Assembly (NCBI RefSeq): GCF_001642575.1
Contig: NZ_LXNG01000006.1
Location: 62,001 to 126,000, forward strand
Direction: 5' to 3'
Length of the DNA stretch: 64,000 nt
Origin: Xanthomonas floridensis
GTDB lineage: Bacteria > Pseudomonadota > Gammaproteobacteria > Xanthomonadales > Xanthomonadaceae
A program made the translations under genes and the position numbers. Each line of letters begins with the position of its first letter. The stretch's first letter is position 1. The notes beneath the pieces were generated by a model. That model did not search any database and was not told the DNA's origin. It saw only the letters and a list, made by a program, of their open reading frames with translations. Of the stretch, positions 54,301 to 63,255 are shown in pieces.

Positions 54301-56767
54301 CCTGATCGCCACCGGTGGCGGCGAAGACAGCAACATCCTGGTGCGCGGCAGCGACATCAAGGCCGGCAACAACCTGCTGTTGGCTGCGGACAACAACATC
54401 ACGTTGGAAGCGACCCAGGACACCTTCGAACAACACAGCACCAGCAAGAGCAAGAGTGCAGCGATCGGCGTGGCGGTGACCTATGGTGCGGACGGCTTTG
54501 CTGCCGGCATCACCGCCAGCGCCAGCGGCTCGCGCGGCAAGGCGGACGGCGAAGACGTTACCCAGCGCAACAGCCACCTGTCGGCAGGCAAGACCGCCAC
54601 CATCATCAGCGGCAACGACACCACCCTGAAGGGCGCGGTACTCTCGGCCGATACGGTGCTGGCCGACATCGGCGGCGACCTCAACATCGAGAGCCTGCAG
54701 GACACCAGTACCTACGCCAGCAAGGACAAGGCGGTGGGCGGCAGCGTGACCTTCGGGGTGGGCTTCAGTGCCAGCGCCAGCTACAGCAGCAACAAGGTCA
54801 ACGGCGACTTCGCCAGCGTCACCGAGCAAAGCGGCATCCAGGCCGGCGATGGCGGCTTCGATATCCGCGTGGGCGGCAACACCGACCTCAAGGGCGGCGT
54901 GATCGCCAGCACCCAGGCGGCCGTGGATGCCGGTACCAATCGTCTGCAAACCGGCACGCTGACGGTGAGCGACATCACCAACACCAGCAGCTATGAGGCC
55001 AAGGGCATCAGCCTCTCCGGCGGCTACGCCGCCGGCGGTAGCAAGGACGGCGCCAAGACCGAGACCCAGACGCCCCCGACGACCAATCAAGGCAGCAACT
55101 GGTCCTGGCAAAACCAGGGCAGCGGTGCGCAAGGCGCAAGCGCCGGCTACTCCAGCAAGAGCGGCAGCGACACCTCGCTGACCACCAGCGGCATCAGCGG
55201 CGGCACGTTGGTCATCACCGACCAGGCCGGCCAACAGGCCAAGACCGGCCAGAGCGTCAGCGATGTGCTGGCTGCACTAAACCGCGATGTGCTCACTGGC
55301 GACAACGCCAATGGCCTGGTCAAGGGCTGGGATGGGCAGAAATTGCAGCAGCAGGTCAGTGCCGGGGCCGAGATCACGGCGACGTTTGGGCAGCAGGCGA
55401 GTAAGGCAGTGGGGGACTATGCCTCAACGAAAGCCACGCAATTGCGCTTGCAGGGCAAAGAGGATGAGGCCGCCAAGTGGGACGAAGGCGGTGAATACCG
55501 TGTGGCTGCCCATACGGCGATGGGGCTGCTAGGCGGTGGAGTCCAGGGAGCTTTGGGCTCAGGCGCGGCAGCCTACGCGGCTCCGCGCATTGATGAACTT
55601 ACAAAAAATTTGCCCGAAGGCGTGAAGCAGGCGGTCGGTGCCGGACTAGCGGCTGGCATAGGAGCGGCAGTCGGTGGCTCGGCAGGTGCGGCAACGGCAT
55701 TCAATGAAGACGCTAATAATCGGCAATTGCATCAGGTAGAAGCAAAAGCCCTGGAGCGACTGAAAGAAGGAAAATCTGAGGAAGAGCAGTACCGACTCAC
55801 AGCAGCTGCTTGCGCATATGTCCGTTGCGCAGATGGGGTACCAACCGACAATCCGCAGTACGCAGCATTGAAGCAGCTCCAAACAAACGGGCTTGGTTAC
55901 CAATCCGAGCTAAGCACAATCAAAAACACAGGTGCGTTCGAGGAATATGGATTTCTTGCGTCCGCTACTGATTTGCGCACCTCACACGAAGAGGCAGTCA
56001 ATAGAACTAAAGGGGCCGTAGGTGCAGTCGGTGGAGCTCTAGGCACGGTAGGCGGCTATCAAGTGGCTGCTGGGGCAGCGTTGCTCTGCCCCGAAACAGG
56101 AATATCATGTCTCGGAGTTCCGCTTGGGATTGGACTGGCCACGCTGTCCTATGGACAGGTGCAAGACGGCGTGAAAGAGTTGACCAGTCCCTATACGTCA
56201 ACGCAAGGCCTTCAAGTGCTTGCATCGTTCAATCCACAGCGACCTGACGGCTGGAACCCTCTCGCGCAAGATGCTGTTGACCTGGGGATGCTTGGTTTAC
56301 AGACTCTAATTTTCAAGGGCGGAGAAAAGATCATTGCAGGCGGCTCTAAGACCGCCTTAACGGAATCGCCTCGACCAGGGGAAGCCACCCGAGCAACAAA
56401 TGATGCCCCTAATTATGTAGATATACTCTCACCTGAAGCCAGGAAGCACATATTATATGGAGATGGCCCTGGGAGCGGGGGGCACATGTGGCCTGGACAA
56501 CCGGGGAAAAGCGTATTCCCTCAGTCCTGGGAAGCCGATAAGATCGTTCATGAAGTTGGCGATATCGCCACATCTCCCACGACAACATGGTACGCACAAA
56601 CTGGAACTGGAGGAATTTATACGCGTCGCGGTGATCCCGCAAAGTGGGTGGCGTTTGAGACACGCGACGGGGTCCGTATTCGTGTTGTTTTTCAGCCTGC
56701 GACCGGTACAGTAATCACAGCCTTTCCCGATAGCGCCCCCATTCCTCCGCTAACACCAATTAAATGA
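45332..56767 (+). CDS. cdiA: CdiA/FhaB filamentous hemagglutinin with EndoU RNase tip
   Basis: 3811 residues from the ATG at 45332 (AAGGATTAG upstream). Order: extended signal peptide (MNRVYRLVFNRALRVWQVAS); TPS secretion domain (GVSRNRYSQFDVGREGAILN); Gly/Asn-rich linker; a long array of FHA repeats (LDN.GG.I); a Tyr/Pro-rich non-repeat section at about 50930-51680, placed like the receptor-binding/YP region of CdiA; Ala/Thr-rich second FHA array; then the pretoxin NEDANNRQLH (55703-55732), which here replaces VENN; a hydrophobic glycine-rich entry segment; and the toxin (about 56405-56764) with HILYGDGPGSGGH, FPQSWEADKI and VITAFPDS. The latter is the EndoU-type RNase fold, with likely catalytic His at 56447 and 56483. 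The last ~1 kb is markedly AT-richer, indicating a swapped tip. Confidence 0.9.
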   Translation: MNRVYRLVFNRALRVWQVASEVVRAPGGSAGGATARAHRLTMEPLQFALWCALGLVSVVDVAQAQSAGRIVADPAAPGGERPTVLTAPNGVPMVNITTPSAAGVSRNRYSQFDVGREGAILNNARGQTQTQLGGWVQGNPWLATGSARVILNEVNGPASRLNGYVEVAGPRAEVIIANPSGIQIDGGGFLNASRVTLTTGTPILSGGALEGYRVTGGAIQVGGAGLDTSGADYTDLITRSLQVNAGIWANQLQASLGNNVVSADQVRVAPQAATGQAPTFALDVGALGGMFANKIWLVGNEQGVGVRNAGNIGAQAGELVVTVDGRLENTGALQSRQDTRITATGGIANAGTLSATRELRVATTADLDNSGGVLNAQRLQIDAAALRNQNGTIEQTGVQALALNAGSVRNRADGSIGAIAAVAPSDGATPGTGGGNGGNGGNGGNGNQNTGGTDGGNGGTTPPVSGPAPGIAPLAAGALTVSGLMDNDGGRINGGGSVSLSAANGLDNSGGRLGVSALSARGDLSNRAGTLAVYGDADLQLGALVNDQGRLTVANTLGLDAQSLSNRGGELRHAGSGAAAWQVRGLLDNQGGVISSNAAALQLSAQAVVNAQGRIEHAGTQGLTLSAQDWSGAGGSIATPGALTWRAGAVDHRNATVSTTQLDLQATSVDNRGGALLSTGNQRATLQVRDRLDNGDDGTIASNGDLGIRAGTLGNAGGQIQQAGNGMLAIDTTALEGRAGRLISNGALAIDGGRIDLAQGVTSAQQIGIDADALSTAGGRVTSLGDQALRLTVRDTLDNRDGNLASNAGIDIAAGAVENQRGALLAAGSEAVTLVVGGALDNSAGTISGNGAVQLQAGSVINRGGTVVAANGAALQVNASNLLDNSQGGRLAASGNLTAHAATLDNRAGAIEHAGTGTLNVDADTLQGAGGKLLSLGTLQLDGGDIDLGTGSSTQAERIVVDADNLGTAGGQLSATGTDALRVTLTGALNNDGGTIAGNGAFAVQAASLSNRGGTLVAAGSAGGRVDINGQLDNANGRIASNGSTLHLGADRLINQDGTLSHSGSGGLEIAVTRLDGSKGTIVTGGALSVAATTIDHRDAAIGADSVQLQAQTLDNRGGRIVASGSTASALHATVLNNAGGTVAGNGDLSLTSDLLDNTQGTIQHAGTGQLQIDAQTLAGNAGKLISNGTLHVTGQSTDLRNATTAARTIAVDTGNLTTAGGQLSASGDQQLRLSVGNTLDNTGGTIGGNGVLALGAQTLINTQGTLQAAGTGQSTLNIDQAVHNQRGKILLAGDGHVAAASIDNQAGTVHAAGGLLQVDVDGLLDNRTQGVLSSAGALAVDAATLDNTAGNVIAGTDLTLVTANAIGNNGGAIQATNALHLESAGLSNRAGNIIGGSALVDTRAQLLDNAGGTIGSQIGMLDIRSGALNNAGGRLQSQAALLLQTNGQTITNTGSGSNGGILASGRLQVDGGALDNRGGAVFAQGDARLTVANVDNSAAGALSGAGNFALNGTTMNNVGGRLQAGQNVDLTLSGALDNQSGLVAAGGALTLNASTVDNRNTRSGATLGLQAGQLQLQAQSLDNRQGQVITDAAGNLQLTSSLNNAGGQVSSGGSLDMRADAVANSAGLLRSDGNQSVTARNLGGDGQVQSQSNLTLTLREGLTNTGEMIANGTLAIHTEGDLSNQGILRAGNLDLTARNVDNAVNGQITSQGITHIATGGQLVNRGLIDGAVTHLQAATLDNVGTGRVYGDHVAIAAGALQNRAETIAGVTRVATVAARERLDLGVGQLTNTDRSLIYSDGDAAIGGGLDGNRLATGVARQIDNLGSVIDVAGDLDLQATTINNIRQNVVVTQTTTTLAPVRLDQPTWRNNGENDTSNIRSTSNYAASEVYYLNPQDILEDTPYITPDGYQVRRAVIRVTPQTSAYFFARGGMYQATGERSRLNSQSGTLTIYYTGRQDNQVNPDQVASGADDPFRELSQIQPGSPAFRYASDTLSYSNAYGTCTTDCVQLWAQFAYTDPDHILMNPQGTGGGRLNDNERYRMATRTVVEDVLQPGAGPEAVIQAGGAMRIGTDALRNEYARIAARGDLAITGLTRTASITNLAYTLFRTHSFNNVTTAYNGTTRSWSNPSISEQIGQIGSQLTSGGTLSIDVGDVSNLNQGRDAPNVRDGAAVANLDIRGSQTAPTGTGMGGIAGPGGVATNAADRALAAATQTAGQSGADSVGGVGSSGPVTGARVVDAAGGSPDRIAMGTPDTRAPTGSLFTLRPASGSYLVETDPQFADYRSWLGSDYLLNQMGYSADALQKRLGDGFYEQKLVREQIGQLTGRRFLEGYKSDEAQYQALLDAGATVGKAWNLRPGVALTEAQMAQLTSDIVWLVEQTVTLPDGTTTTALVPQVYLRLRPGDLDAGGALLAGANVDVTLAGGLKNTGTIAGRQLVSIDAGRIEHLGGSISGNQVGLRSASDIRIEGASVTAVDALSVQAVGDITVASTVETLSGGGYHQYSTTQLERVAGLYVTGTNGNGVLSVVAGRDVNLQAAQIRNAGTDGVTQLVAGNNLNLSTQTLSNSTDTTANDRNFQRSSETTHLGTTVQGAGSVVLAAGNDLTLTAAQVGAGKTLALQAGRDINSQAAVDSSSHDRSTVTKSNSLATATYDETVRGTQLGAGGDIVMQAGRDLTLASTAAASQSGGIALAAGNDIKLLATQEQHDAVVDKEVRKKEALSGKTVTTHDETHDSLAITSSLSGEQISVAAGNDLLSQGTQIVGTGDVVLAAGNNLTLETAQSTHSEAHDKKTVKTGLFGSGGIGFTIGKQTVKTEADIADVSHTGTTVGSLEGNVTMVAGNKLAITGSDVMALQGDITAKAKDIAITEVHDTSSSEQRTEFKQGGLSVTLSAAALNLAQAAMSSADAGKKAEGDSRMQALAGASAAYSAYGAGQAASSVMNADTAKGAAQAANVSISVTVGGSQSESETKQRSATAKGSTLQAGGNVNLIATGGGEDSNILVRGSDIKAGNNLLLAADNNITLEATQDTFEQHSTSKSKSAAIGVAVTYGADGFAAGITASASGSRGKADGEDVTQRNSHLSAGKTATIISGNDTTLKGAVLSADTVLADIGGDLNIESLQDTSTYASKDKAVGGSVTFGVGFSASASYSSNKVNGDFASVTEQSGIQAGDGGFDIRVGGNTDLKGGVIASTQAAVDAGTNRLQTGTLTVSDITNTSSYEAKGISLSGGYAAGGSKDGAKTETQTPPTTNQGSNWSWQNQGSGAQGASAGYSSKSGSDTSLTTSGISGGTLVITDQAGQQAKTGQSVSDVLAALNRDVLTGDNANGLVKGWDGQKLQQQVSAGAEITATFGQQASKAVGDYASTKATQLRLQGKEDEAAKWDEGGEYRVAAHTAMGLLGGGVQGALGSGAAAYAAPRIDELTKNLPEGVKQAVGAGLAAGIGAAVGGSAGAATAFNEDANNRQLHQVEAKALERLKEGKSEEEQYRLTAAACAYVRCADGVPTDNPQYAALKQLQTNGLGYQSELSTIKNTGAFEEYGFLASATDLRTSHEEAVNRTKGAVGAVGGALGTVGGYQVAAGAALLCPETGISCLGVPLGIGLATLSYGQVQDGVKELTSPYTSTQGLQVLASFNPQRPDGWNPLAQDAVDLGMLGLQTLIFKGGEKIIAGGSKTALTESPRPGEATRATNDAPNYVDILSPEARKHILYGDGPGSGGHMWPGQPGKSVFPQSWEADKIVHEVGDIATSPTTTWYAQTGTGGIYTRRGDPAKWVAFETRDGVRIRVVFQPATGTVITAFPDSAPIPPLTPIK
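46621..46722 (+). repeat. GGCAACGGC repeat coding a Gly/Asn linker in CdiA
   Basis: GGCGGCAAC units repeated several times encode GGNGGNGGNGGNG followed by a Gly/Thr/Pro segment. Slippage-prone linker between the TPS domain and the FHA repeats. Confidence 0.7.
52223..53488 (+). repeat. 1.27-kb block shared with the second cdiA module
   Basis: This stretch of cdiA is nearly identical to 57775-59040, with a constant offset of 5552 and no net insertion or deletion. Similarity drops abruptly after the KEVRKK/KETRKK codons. Part of it (52574-52772) is present a third time at 63802-64000. It forms a homology platform for recombination between full and orphan modules. Confidence 0.85.
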
Positions 56768-57051
56768 GCATTTATATGACAACCATTAAAATCATCTCCC
56801 TTATACAGAAGTTCTCAGATAGACTTAATAAAATCCTGATTGAAGGGGTTTTGGATTACGTTAATAACGGCGAAGCAAAACTTGCGTTCGAAATATTGTG
56901 CGACCATCTTTCGGAATATGAAATAAATATTAGCTCAAGCGAATATAATGAAGCGGCCGAGCTAGCTTTACAATTGGGATTTGAAATGAAAAATCCGCCA
57001 TTTAAATACTTAGAACAACTTAAGAATGATGGAGTTACGGACTTAACATGA
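56764..57051 (+). CDS. MafI-like immunity protein for the EndoU toxin (CdiI)
   Basis: 95 residues, acidic, helical, no signal or membrane segment. It starts in the last codons of cdiA (ATGA overlap at 56764-56767), the usual position of cdiI. Residues such as ILIEGVLDYVNNGEAKLAFEI and LCDHLSEYEI resemble the MafI family, known from Neisseria MafB/EndoU loci. It should bind the toxin in the cytoplasm and protect siblings. Very AT-rich compared with the genome. Family call is from memory; the immunity role follows from position. Confidence 0.75.
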   Translation: MSIYMTTIKIISLIQKFSDRLNKILIEGVLDYVNNGEAKLAFEILCDHLSEYEINISSSEYNEAAELALQLGFEMKNPPFKYLEQLKNDGVTDLT

Positions 57052-57117
57052 CCTCCCTTTAGCCAATATATTTGTTGACTTTAGGATTTAAAACCCTTGC
57101 CAATTCAGATGGCGCAG

Positions 57118-57319
57118 TCTATTGGCTCGACCGATGGCAATCTCGTCATCAGCGCGGGCAACCAGCTGACCATTGCCGCCTCCGACATCGGTGCCGGCAA
57201 GGACCTGACCCTGGCCGCCAAGGACATCGCCCTGCTGGCGCGACAGGACACGGTCGATCACCAGTCGAGCAAGTCGAGCGGGTTCTCGGTGGGCGTGACT
57301 TACTACCCGGGTGCGTCAA
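57118..57319 (+). pseudogene. Orphan cdiA fragment
   Basis: About 200 bp matching 59377-59587 of the second module (SVGSTDGNLVISAGNQLT... up to SGFSVGVTY). It has a few substitutions and a 9-bp deletion near 57262, and the frame runs into TNKR and a stop at 57331-57333. No start or signal sequence. It is a remnant of a former toxin module whose immunity gene follows. Confidence 0.8.
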
Positions 57320-57354
57320 CGAACAAAAGATGATGGAAATAAAAAATAAACGGA

Positions 57355-57687
57355 ATGGCACGAGACTCTTTTGGCTTGTCTCTTTCTGAACTTTTTAGAT
57401 CTATTGAAGGACAATACCCTGAACTTAATTTTTATAAGCGCAAAGAGATATTCTTCGCGGCTATAGAAAAACTCCTCGAGCAGGGAAAAATAAAGTTCAT
57501 CGCTCCAGGAGCTGACTGCTACGTTTATCCAATGAACCCCAGTCCTGAGCTTTCAATTGAGAACACTGAAGCACATTGGAATGAAAGCACCGATAACATA
57601 ATAAAATATCTCAAAGAAAGATGGCCAAAAGATGCCGTTGACGATAATGATGAAGAGCTAAATATGTATTTCTACGAGGTCCCTTGA
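57355..57687 (+). CDS. Orphan immunity protein, DUF596-like
   Basis: 110 residues, acidic and soluble, AT-rich. SLSELFRSIEGQYPELNFYK and KEIFFAAIEKLLEQGKIKFI resemble DUF596, a small family found next to MafB/CDI toxins. Its cognate toxin is missing: only a 200-bp cdiA scrap lies upstream. It may still protect the cell against neighbours carrying that toxin. The start at 57355 is not preceded by a strong ribosome-binding site. Family call moderate. Confidence 0.65.
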   Translation: MARDSFGLSLSELFRSIEGQYPELNFYKRKEIFFAAIEKLLEQGKIKFIAPGADCYVYPMNPSPELSIENTEAHWNESTDNIIKYLKERWPKDAVDDNDEELNMYFYEVP

Positions 57688-57774
57688 GTGATCTGGATTG
57701 ATGAGTTCGGAAACTACTTTTCTTCGTGACAAGGGGCTCGTCAAGCAAGCTGTGCCACCTGTATTCTCAAACAA

Positions 57775-60700
57775 ATGGGCTATTCCGCCGACACGCTGCA
57801 AAAGCGCCTGGGCGATGGCTTTTACGAGCAAAAACTGGTGCGCGAACAGATCGGCCAGCTCACCGGCCGGCGTTTTCTCGAGGGCTACAAGAGCGACGAA
57901 GCGCAGTACCAGGCGCTGTTGGATGCCGGCGCCACCATCGGCAAGGCCTGGAATCTACGTCCGGGCGTGGCGCTGACCGACGCGCAAATGGCCCAGCTCA
58001 CCAGCGACATCGTCTGGCTGGTGGAGCAGACCGTCACCCTGCCCGATGGCACCACCACCACCGCGCTGGTGCCGCAGGTCTATCTGCGTCTGCGTCCCGG
58101 CGATCTTGACGCTGGCGGCGCACTGTTGGCCGGCGCCAATGTCGATGTCACCCTGGCCGGTGGCCTGAAGAACACCGGCACCATCGCCGGCCGCCAGCTG
58201 GTGTCCATCGACGCCGGCCGCATCGAACACCTGGGCGGCAGCATCAGCGGCAACCAGGTGGGGCTGCGCTCGGCCAGCGACATCCGCATCGCAGGCGCTA
58301 GCGTCACCGCCGTCGACGCGCTGAGCGTGCAGGCCGTCGGCGACATCACCGTTGCCTCCACCGTGGAAACACTCAGCGGCGGCGGCTACCACCAGTACAG
58401 CACCACCCAGCTCGAGCGCGTGGCCGGCCTGTATGTCACCGGCACCAACGGCAACGGCGTGTTGTCGGTGGTGGCTGGCGGGGACGTCAACCTGCAGGCC
58501 GCGCAGATTCGCAACGCCGGCACCGACGGCGTCACCCAACTGGTAGCAGGCAACAACCTCAACCTCACCACGCAGACGCTCTCCAACACCACCGACACCA
58601 CCGCCAACGGCCGTAACTTCCAGCGCAGCAGCGAGACCACCCACCTCGGCACCACCGTGCAGGGCGCGGGCAGCGTGGTGCTGGCGGCAGGCAACGATCT
58701 CACTCTGACCGCCGCGCAGGTCGGCGCCGGCAAGATCCTGGCTCTGCAGGCCGGGCGCGACATCAACAGCGTCGCGGCCGTGGACAGCAGCTCGCGCGAT
58801 CGCAGCACGGTCACCAAGAGCAACTCGCTGGCCACCGCGAGCTACGACGAAAGCGTGCGCGGCACCCAGCTCGGCGCCGGCAACGACATCGTGATGCAGG
58901 CCGGCCGCGACCTCACCCTGGCCTCCACCGCAGCGGCCAGCCAGAGCGGCGGTATTGCCCTGGCCGCCGGCAACGACATCAAGTTGCTGGCTACGCAGGA
59001 GCAGCATGATGCCGTGGTGGATAAGGAAACGCGCAAGAAGAGCACCTTCTCCAACGAAAAAACCACCACCCACGACGAGTGGCACGACAGTCTTGCGGTG
59101 GGCTCATCGCTCAGCGGCACGTCCGTCAACATGGTCGCCGGCAACGACCTTGCCATGGTGGGTTCGACAGTGCTCGCGCAGGACAACGTGCGTCTGGCGG
59201 CAGGCAACAATGTCACCATCGAGTCGGCGCAGGACACCAGCAGCGAAGCGCACAGCGTTCGCCAGAAGAACTCCGGTTTGACCGGCAGTTCTGGTGGTGG
59301 CGTGGCAAGCGTCGGCTATTCGAAGTCCAGCAGCGACAGCCAGCAGTCCACACGCTCGGTCACCCAGGTTGCCTCATCCGTTGGCTCAACCGATGGCAAT
59401 CTTGTCATCAGCGCGGGCAACCAACTGACCATTGCCGCCTCGGACATCGGTGCCGGCAAGGACCTGACGCTGGCAGCCAAGGACATCGCCTTGCTGGCAC
59501 GCCAGGACACGGTCGATCACCAGGCCAGCCAGTCGAGCAAGTCCAGCGGGTTCTCGGTGGGGGTGACGTACGACCCGGGTGCGTCGTACCGCAGCGCACG
59601 CGATTCCACCACCAAGAACATGGTCGACACCGGCTCGACCATGAGCAAGATGAGCCGCGATGCCGAAGGCGCAGCCGCCGGCACCATGGCCGCGATCACC
59701 CCGGTGGTGATCCAGGCCAGCAGTCATCGCTCCAACGCCTCGCAAAACGAAAGCACCAGCAACGCACGCGTCAGCCAACTGGCCGCCGGTGGCAACCTCA
59801 CGTTGCTGGCCAGCGATGGCTCGATCACCAGCCAGGGCACGCAAATGTCCGCGGAGGGCAATGCGTTGCTGCTCGCCAGCAAGGACATCGTGTTCGATGT
59901 CGCGCACAACACCCAGTCCAGTGGTAACGCTAGTAATGGCAAGGGCTGGGGTTTCAACAATGCGGCAGGCTTGCCGTACGGCAACTACAACCAGCAGGGC
60001 ACTGGCAATGGCCAGACCGACACCATCACCGGCACCCAGTTGTCGGTGGGCGGCAATGCCAGCCTGACCACCACGCAGGGCGATATCTCCCTGACCGCAA
60101 GCAATGTTGCGGCGCAAGGCAATGTCAGCATGCGTGCCGCAGGCGACCTGACCATCCAAAGTGGCCAGGACATCCTGGGCAATACCAATCAGTCCACCAG
60201 CAAGGGCATCGGCACGGTGGTCATCTCCGACACCGAGCGCTTTGCCGGCTACAACAAGAAGAATCACTTCGACGACAACGCCCAGGTCGCGCAGGTGGCC
60301 AGCAACGTCGGCAGCCTGGGCGGCAATGTCAGCCTGACCGCAGGTGGCACGTACACGCAGTCGGCCAGCAACGTGGTCGCGGCCAAGGACGTGGACATCA
60401 CCGCGGCCTCGATCCAGCTGCTGACCGCCAATACAAGCAGCTCCGCCTCACAGCAGGACGACGACCTCAAAATTGGCGCCTTCGCGCGTATCAAATCCCC
60501 GCTGATCGATCTGATCAACAACGTGGACGATGCGCGCAAGTCCGATGGACGCTTGGGTGCGATGCAGGGCATGGCGGCAGCGGCGAATGCGTACGAGACA
60601 GCGAAAGCGGTTCAGAGCGGTTCATTGCTCAGCGTGGAAGCCGGCGTGGGCTTCGCCACCAACGAGAGCAGTTTCAACAGCAGCAGCCAGATCTCGCAGG

Positions 60701-63255
60701 GCTCCACCATCACCGGTGGTGGCAATGTGCGCCTGAAGACCACCGAAGGCGACCTGCACATCGTGCAGGGCAACCTCAAGGCCGGCGACACGCTGAGCCT
60801 GGATTCGGCACGCGATCTGGTGTTGGAAGCGGGCAACTCCAGCAACACCGAGCAGAGCAAGGGCAGCAACGCCGGCTTTGAGGTCGGCGTCGGCGCATCG
60901 GTCGGCGCGCAGACCGGCGTGTATGCATATGTCCAAGCCAGTGCCGGTAGCCACAAGTCGAACGTGGATGGCAGCACCTGGCAGAACACGCAACTGGCCG
61001 GCCAGAACATCGTGCTCAAGTCGGAGGGCGACACCACCTTGCGTGGTGCAGTGGTCAAGGGTGATCGGATCGACGTGGAGGCCGTGGGTGACCTCACCAT
61101 CGAATCGCTGCAGGACAAACTTGATATCCAGTCCAAGGAAAGCAGCGTTGGTGGACGTGTGCAGATCTCTGCCGGTACCGCCTGGAACGTTAGTGGCAAT
61201 GCCAGTGCTGCGAAGGCCGATGGCAACCATTTAGGCGTTGTCGAGCAGTCGGGCCTGTTTGCGGGCAATGGCGGTTACCACGTTACTGCCGGCAACGTAA
61301 ACCTGATCGGCGGTGCCATTGCCAGCACGAATGCAGCTGCCAGCGAGCTGACGGCCGACTCGCTGACGTTTACCGATCTGAAAAACCGGATGGACTACAG
61401 CGCATCGTCCGGCAGCATCAGCGGTGGCTTTGGCAGTACCGGCACCCAGAAAACCGACGACAGCGGCAACCCGGTCCAGCAGAGCACTGGCGAACAGTCC
61501 CGCGACATCGGCAACAACATCGCCAACGGCAACTACGGCAAAGCCAATACCGGCAGCTTCACGCCGGGCGTGCCGATGAGCGAAAGCGGCAGCGACACGA
61601 GCTATACCCGCGCCACCTTGACCGAGGGCAACATCAAGATCGGCGGCAAGACCACTACAGCTACAGCACTCGGCATCAACACTGATGCAACTGCAGCGCA
61701 TGAAGCGGTAGCCACGTTGCCGGATGTCCGGAAGATCCTGGGCGAGCAACAGGCGATGGCGGCTGCCATTGGGACCGTGGTGCAGACTGGCGTTAGTATT
61801 CGCAATGACATCAACGCATCCATTGACGAGGCCCAAAGACAGAAGAAAGAAGCAAAAGCTATTCTTGAGGATCCAGTACGGAGCGCATCATTGAGCCCCG
61901 AGCAAAAGGTTCAGCTAGCGATGATTGCTGTTGAAGCAGACAAAGAGACTGCGCGCCTTCAGAAAGTCGGAGTGCTTGTCAGCTCAATAACAGGTGGCCT
62001 TTCCGCGGCATCGGGAAGTACAGGCCAGATCTTAGCTGGCACCTTGGCGCCAGTTGCCTCGTACCAGATTGGTCAGTATTTCAAAGAGAACGCTACTCGT
62101 AATGACGTGGACGGTGGAAACCGCGGTGAGGAAGGGGGTGCTAGTCACCTCCTAGCACACTCAGTGCTCGGTGCAGCTATAGCTTCTGCTGGCGGAGGGA
62201 GTGAGCTGATTGGAGCGATAACTGCCGCCGGTGCGGAAGCTGCAGCTCCGGCCTTGGCCCAATTCCTTTACGGGAAGAAGAGCCAGGATCTGAATTCCGA
62301 AGAAAAGTCCACCATCAGTGCAGTTATCGGCTTGGGAGGAGCAGTTCTCGGATCATTTGAGGATGGTCTGGAGGGTGCTATAAATAGCAGTTCGATTGCA
62401 AAAAATTCCGTTGAAAATAATTGGGGTAAGATTGGGCATTACTCAACTATGTCTACTGTACTTTACCTTGCGGGATTTTCAGAAACCGACGCTAAGGGGG
62501 TCGGCCTAGCGGCATGGGCCCCAGATACAGACAGCAGAAATGCGATGGGTTTAGTTAGTTTTGTTAAAGGGATCTTAGGCTTCGGTCCACAGCACGACTC
62601 CCATCTTTTAGATGGAAATGAGGATCCAAAAGAAGTAATAGAAATTCAGGAGAAGCTGACAGGTGAAGTAGCGAAAATATTTATGCTGATAAAATCAAAC
62701 GAAGGAAATCCTGATGCCAAGGCTAAGATCCTGTCAGACCCTCATGTTCAACAAGTTTTGCATGCGTTCGGGGACTCTTTTGCGCATGTGGATGCTAGTG
62801 GTAGGCACTTCATCGGCGGTTTTGGGCATGCTAGTAAAGGCACCTCGCCGGATAATCCTGACGAAAACCCGTCAGGATACTCAAAGTATGTAGCCGCAAT
62901 ATATAAAGCCGCTTCGGGAGCCTCCGGAAGTCCAAGAATAAGCGAAAATTATGTTCCGCTTTTGGCTAAAGAAATTTCGTCCTTGAAAAGCCCAGACAAC
63001 CAATTGGCGGCACTGAGGACCTGGCTAAATGACGGATATCAGGTCAACTCGCGATCTTTGGTAGACACCGTGGGCGAATGCGGTGCTCTTGTCTCTTGTG
63101 ATGCCTTGCCCGTGGGCAGTGTGGTTAATCCGAAGATAAAAGAGCTTTACAGGTTTAACAATGAGGTCTATGCTCCATATGTGAGGCCAGACATTAATCC
63201 AATACTCGAGCCCAAGAAAACGAGGCCTTTGTTAATTGGGAATGGTGGAAGGTGA
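57775..63255 (+). pseudogene. 5'-truncated second cdiA module with VENN toxin tip
   Basis: An intact frame of 1826 codons beginning inside sequence equivalent to CdiA residue ~2298 (GYSAD.LQKRLGDGFYEQ). It has no signal peptide, TPS domain, promoter or ribosome-binding site, so it cannot be secreted as it stands. 57775-59040 is shared with cdiA; beyond it the FHA-2-like repeats differ. The pretoxin motif VENN is at 62410-62421. The tip after it (about 278 residues) is AT-rich and unlike EndoU: HYSTMSTVLYLAGFSETDAK, HDSHLLDG, LHAFGDSFAHVD (62758-62793) and RHFIGGFGH. The spaced His and Asp residues suggest a metal-dependent hydrolase. An immunity gene follows. The open frame has been kept intact, consistent with a toxin reservoir. 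Confidence 0.8.

Noticed and set aside
52325..55234. 969-codon open frame on the minus strand inside cdiA, plus similar ones at 45287-47287, 47696-50125 and 57955-59085
   Set aside because: They are antisense shadows of GC-rich repetitive coding sequence. The peptides are repetitive His/Asp/Gly/Val strings with no domain or start signal.
56764..57051. Possibility that the gene after cdiA is part of the toxin by frameshift
   Set aside because: It has its own ATG in the classic overlapping immunity position and a coherent soluble helical protein, so a separate gene is better supported.
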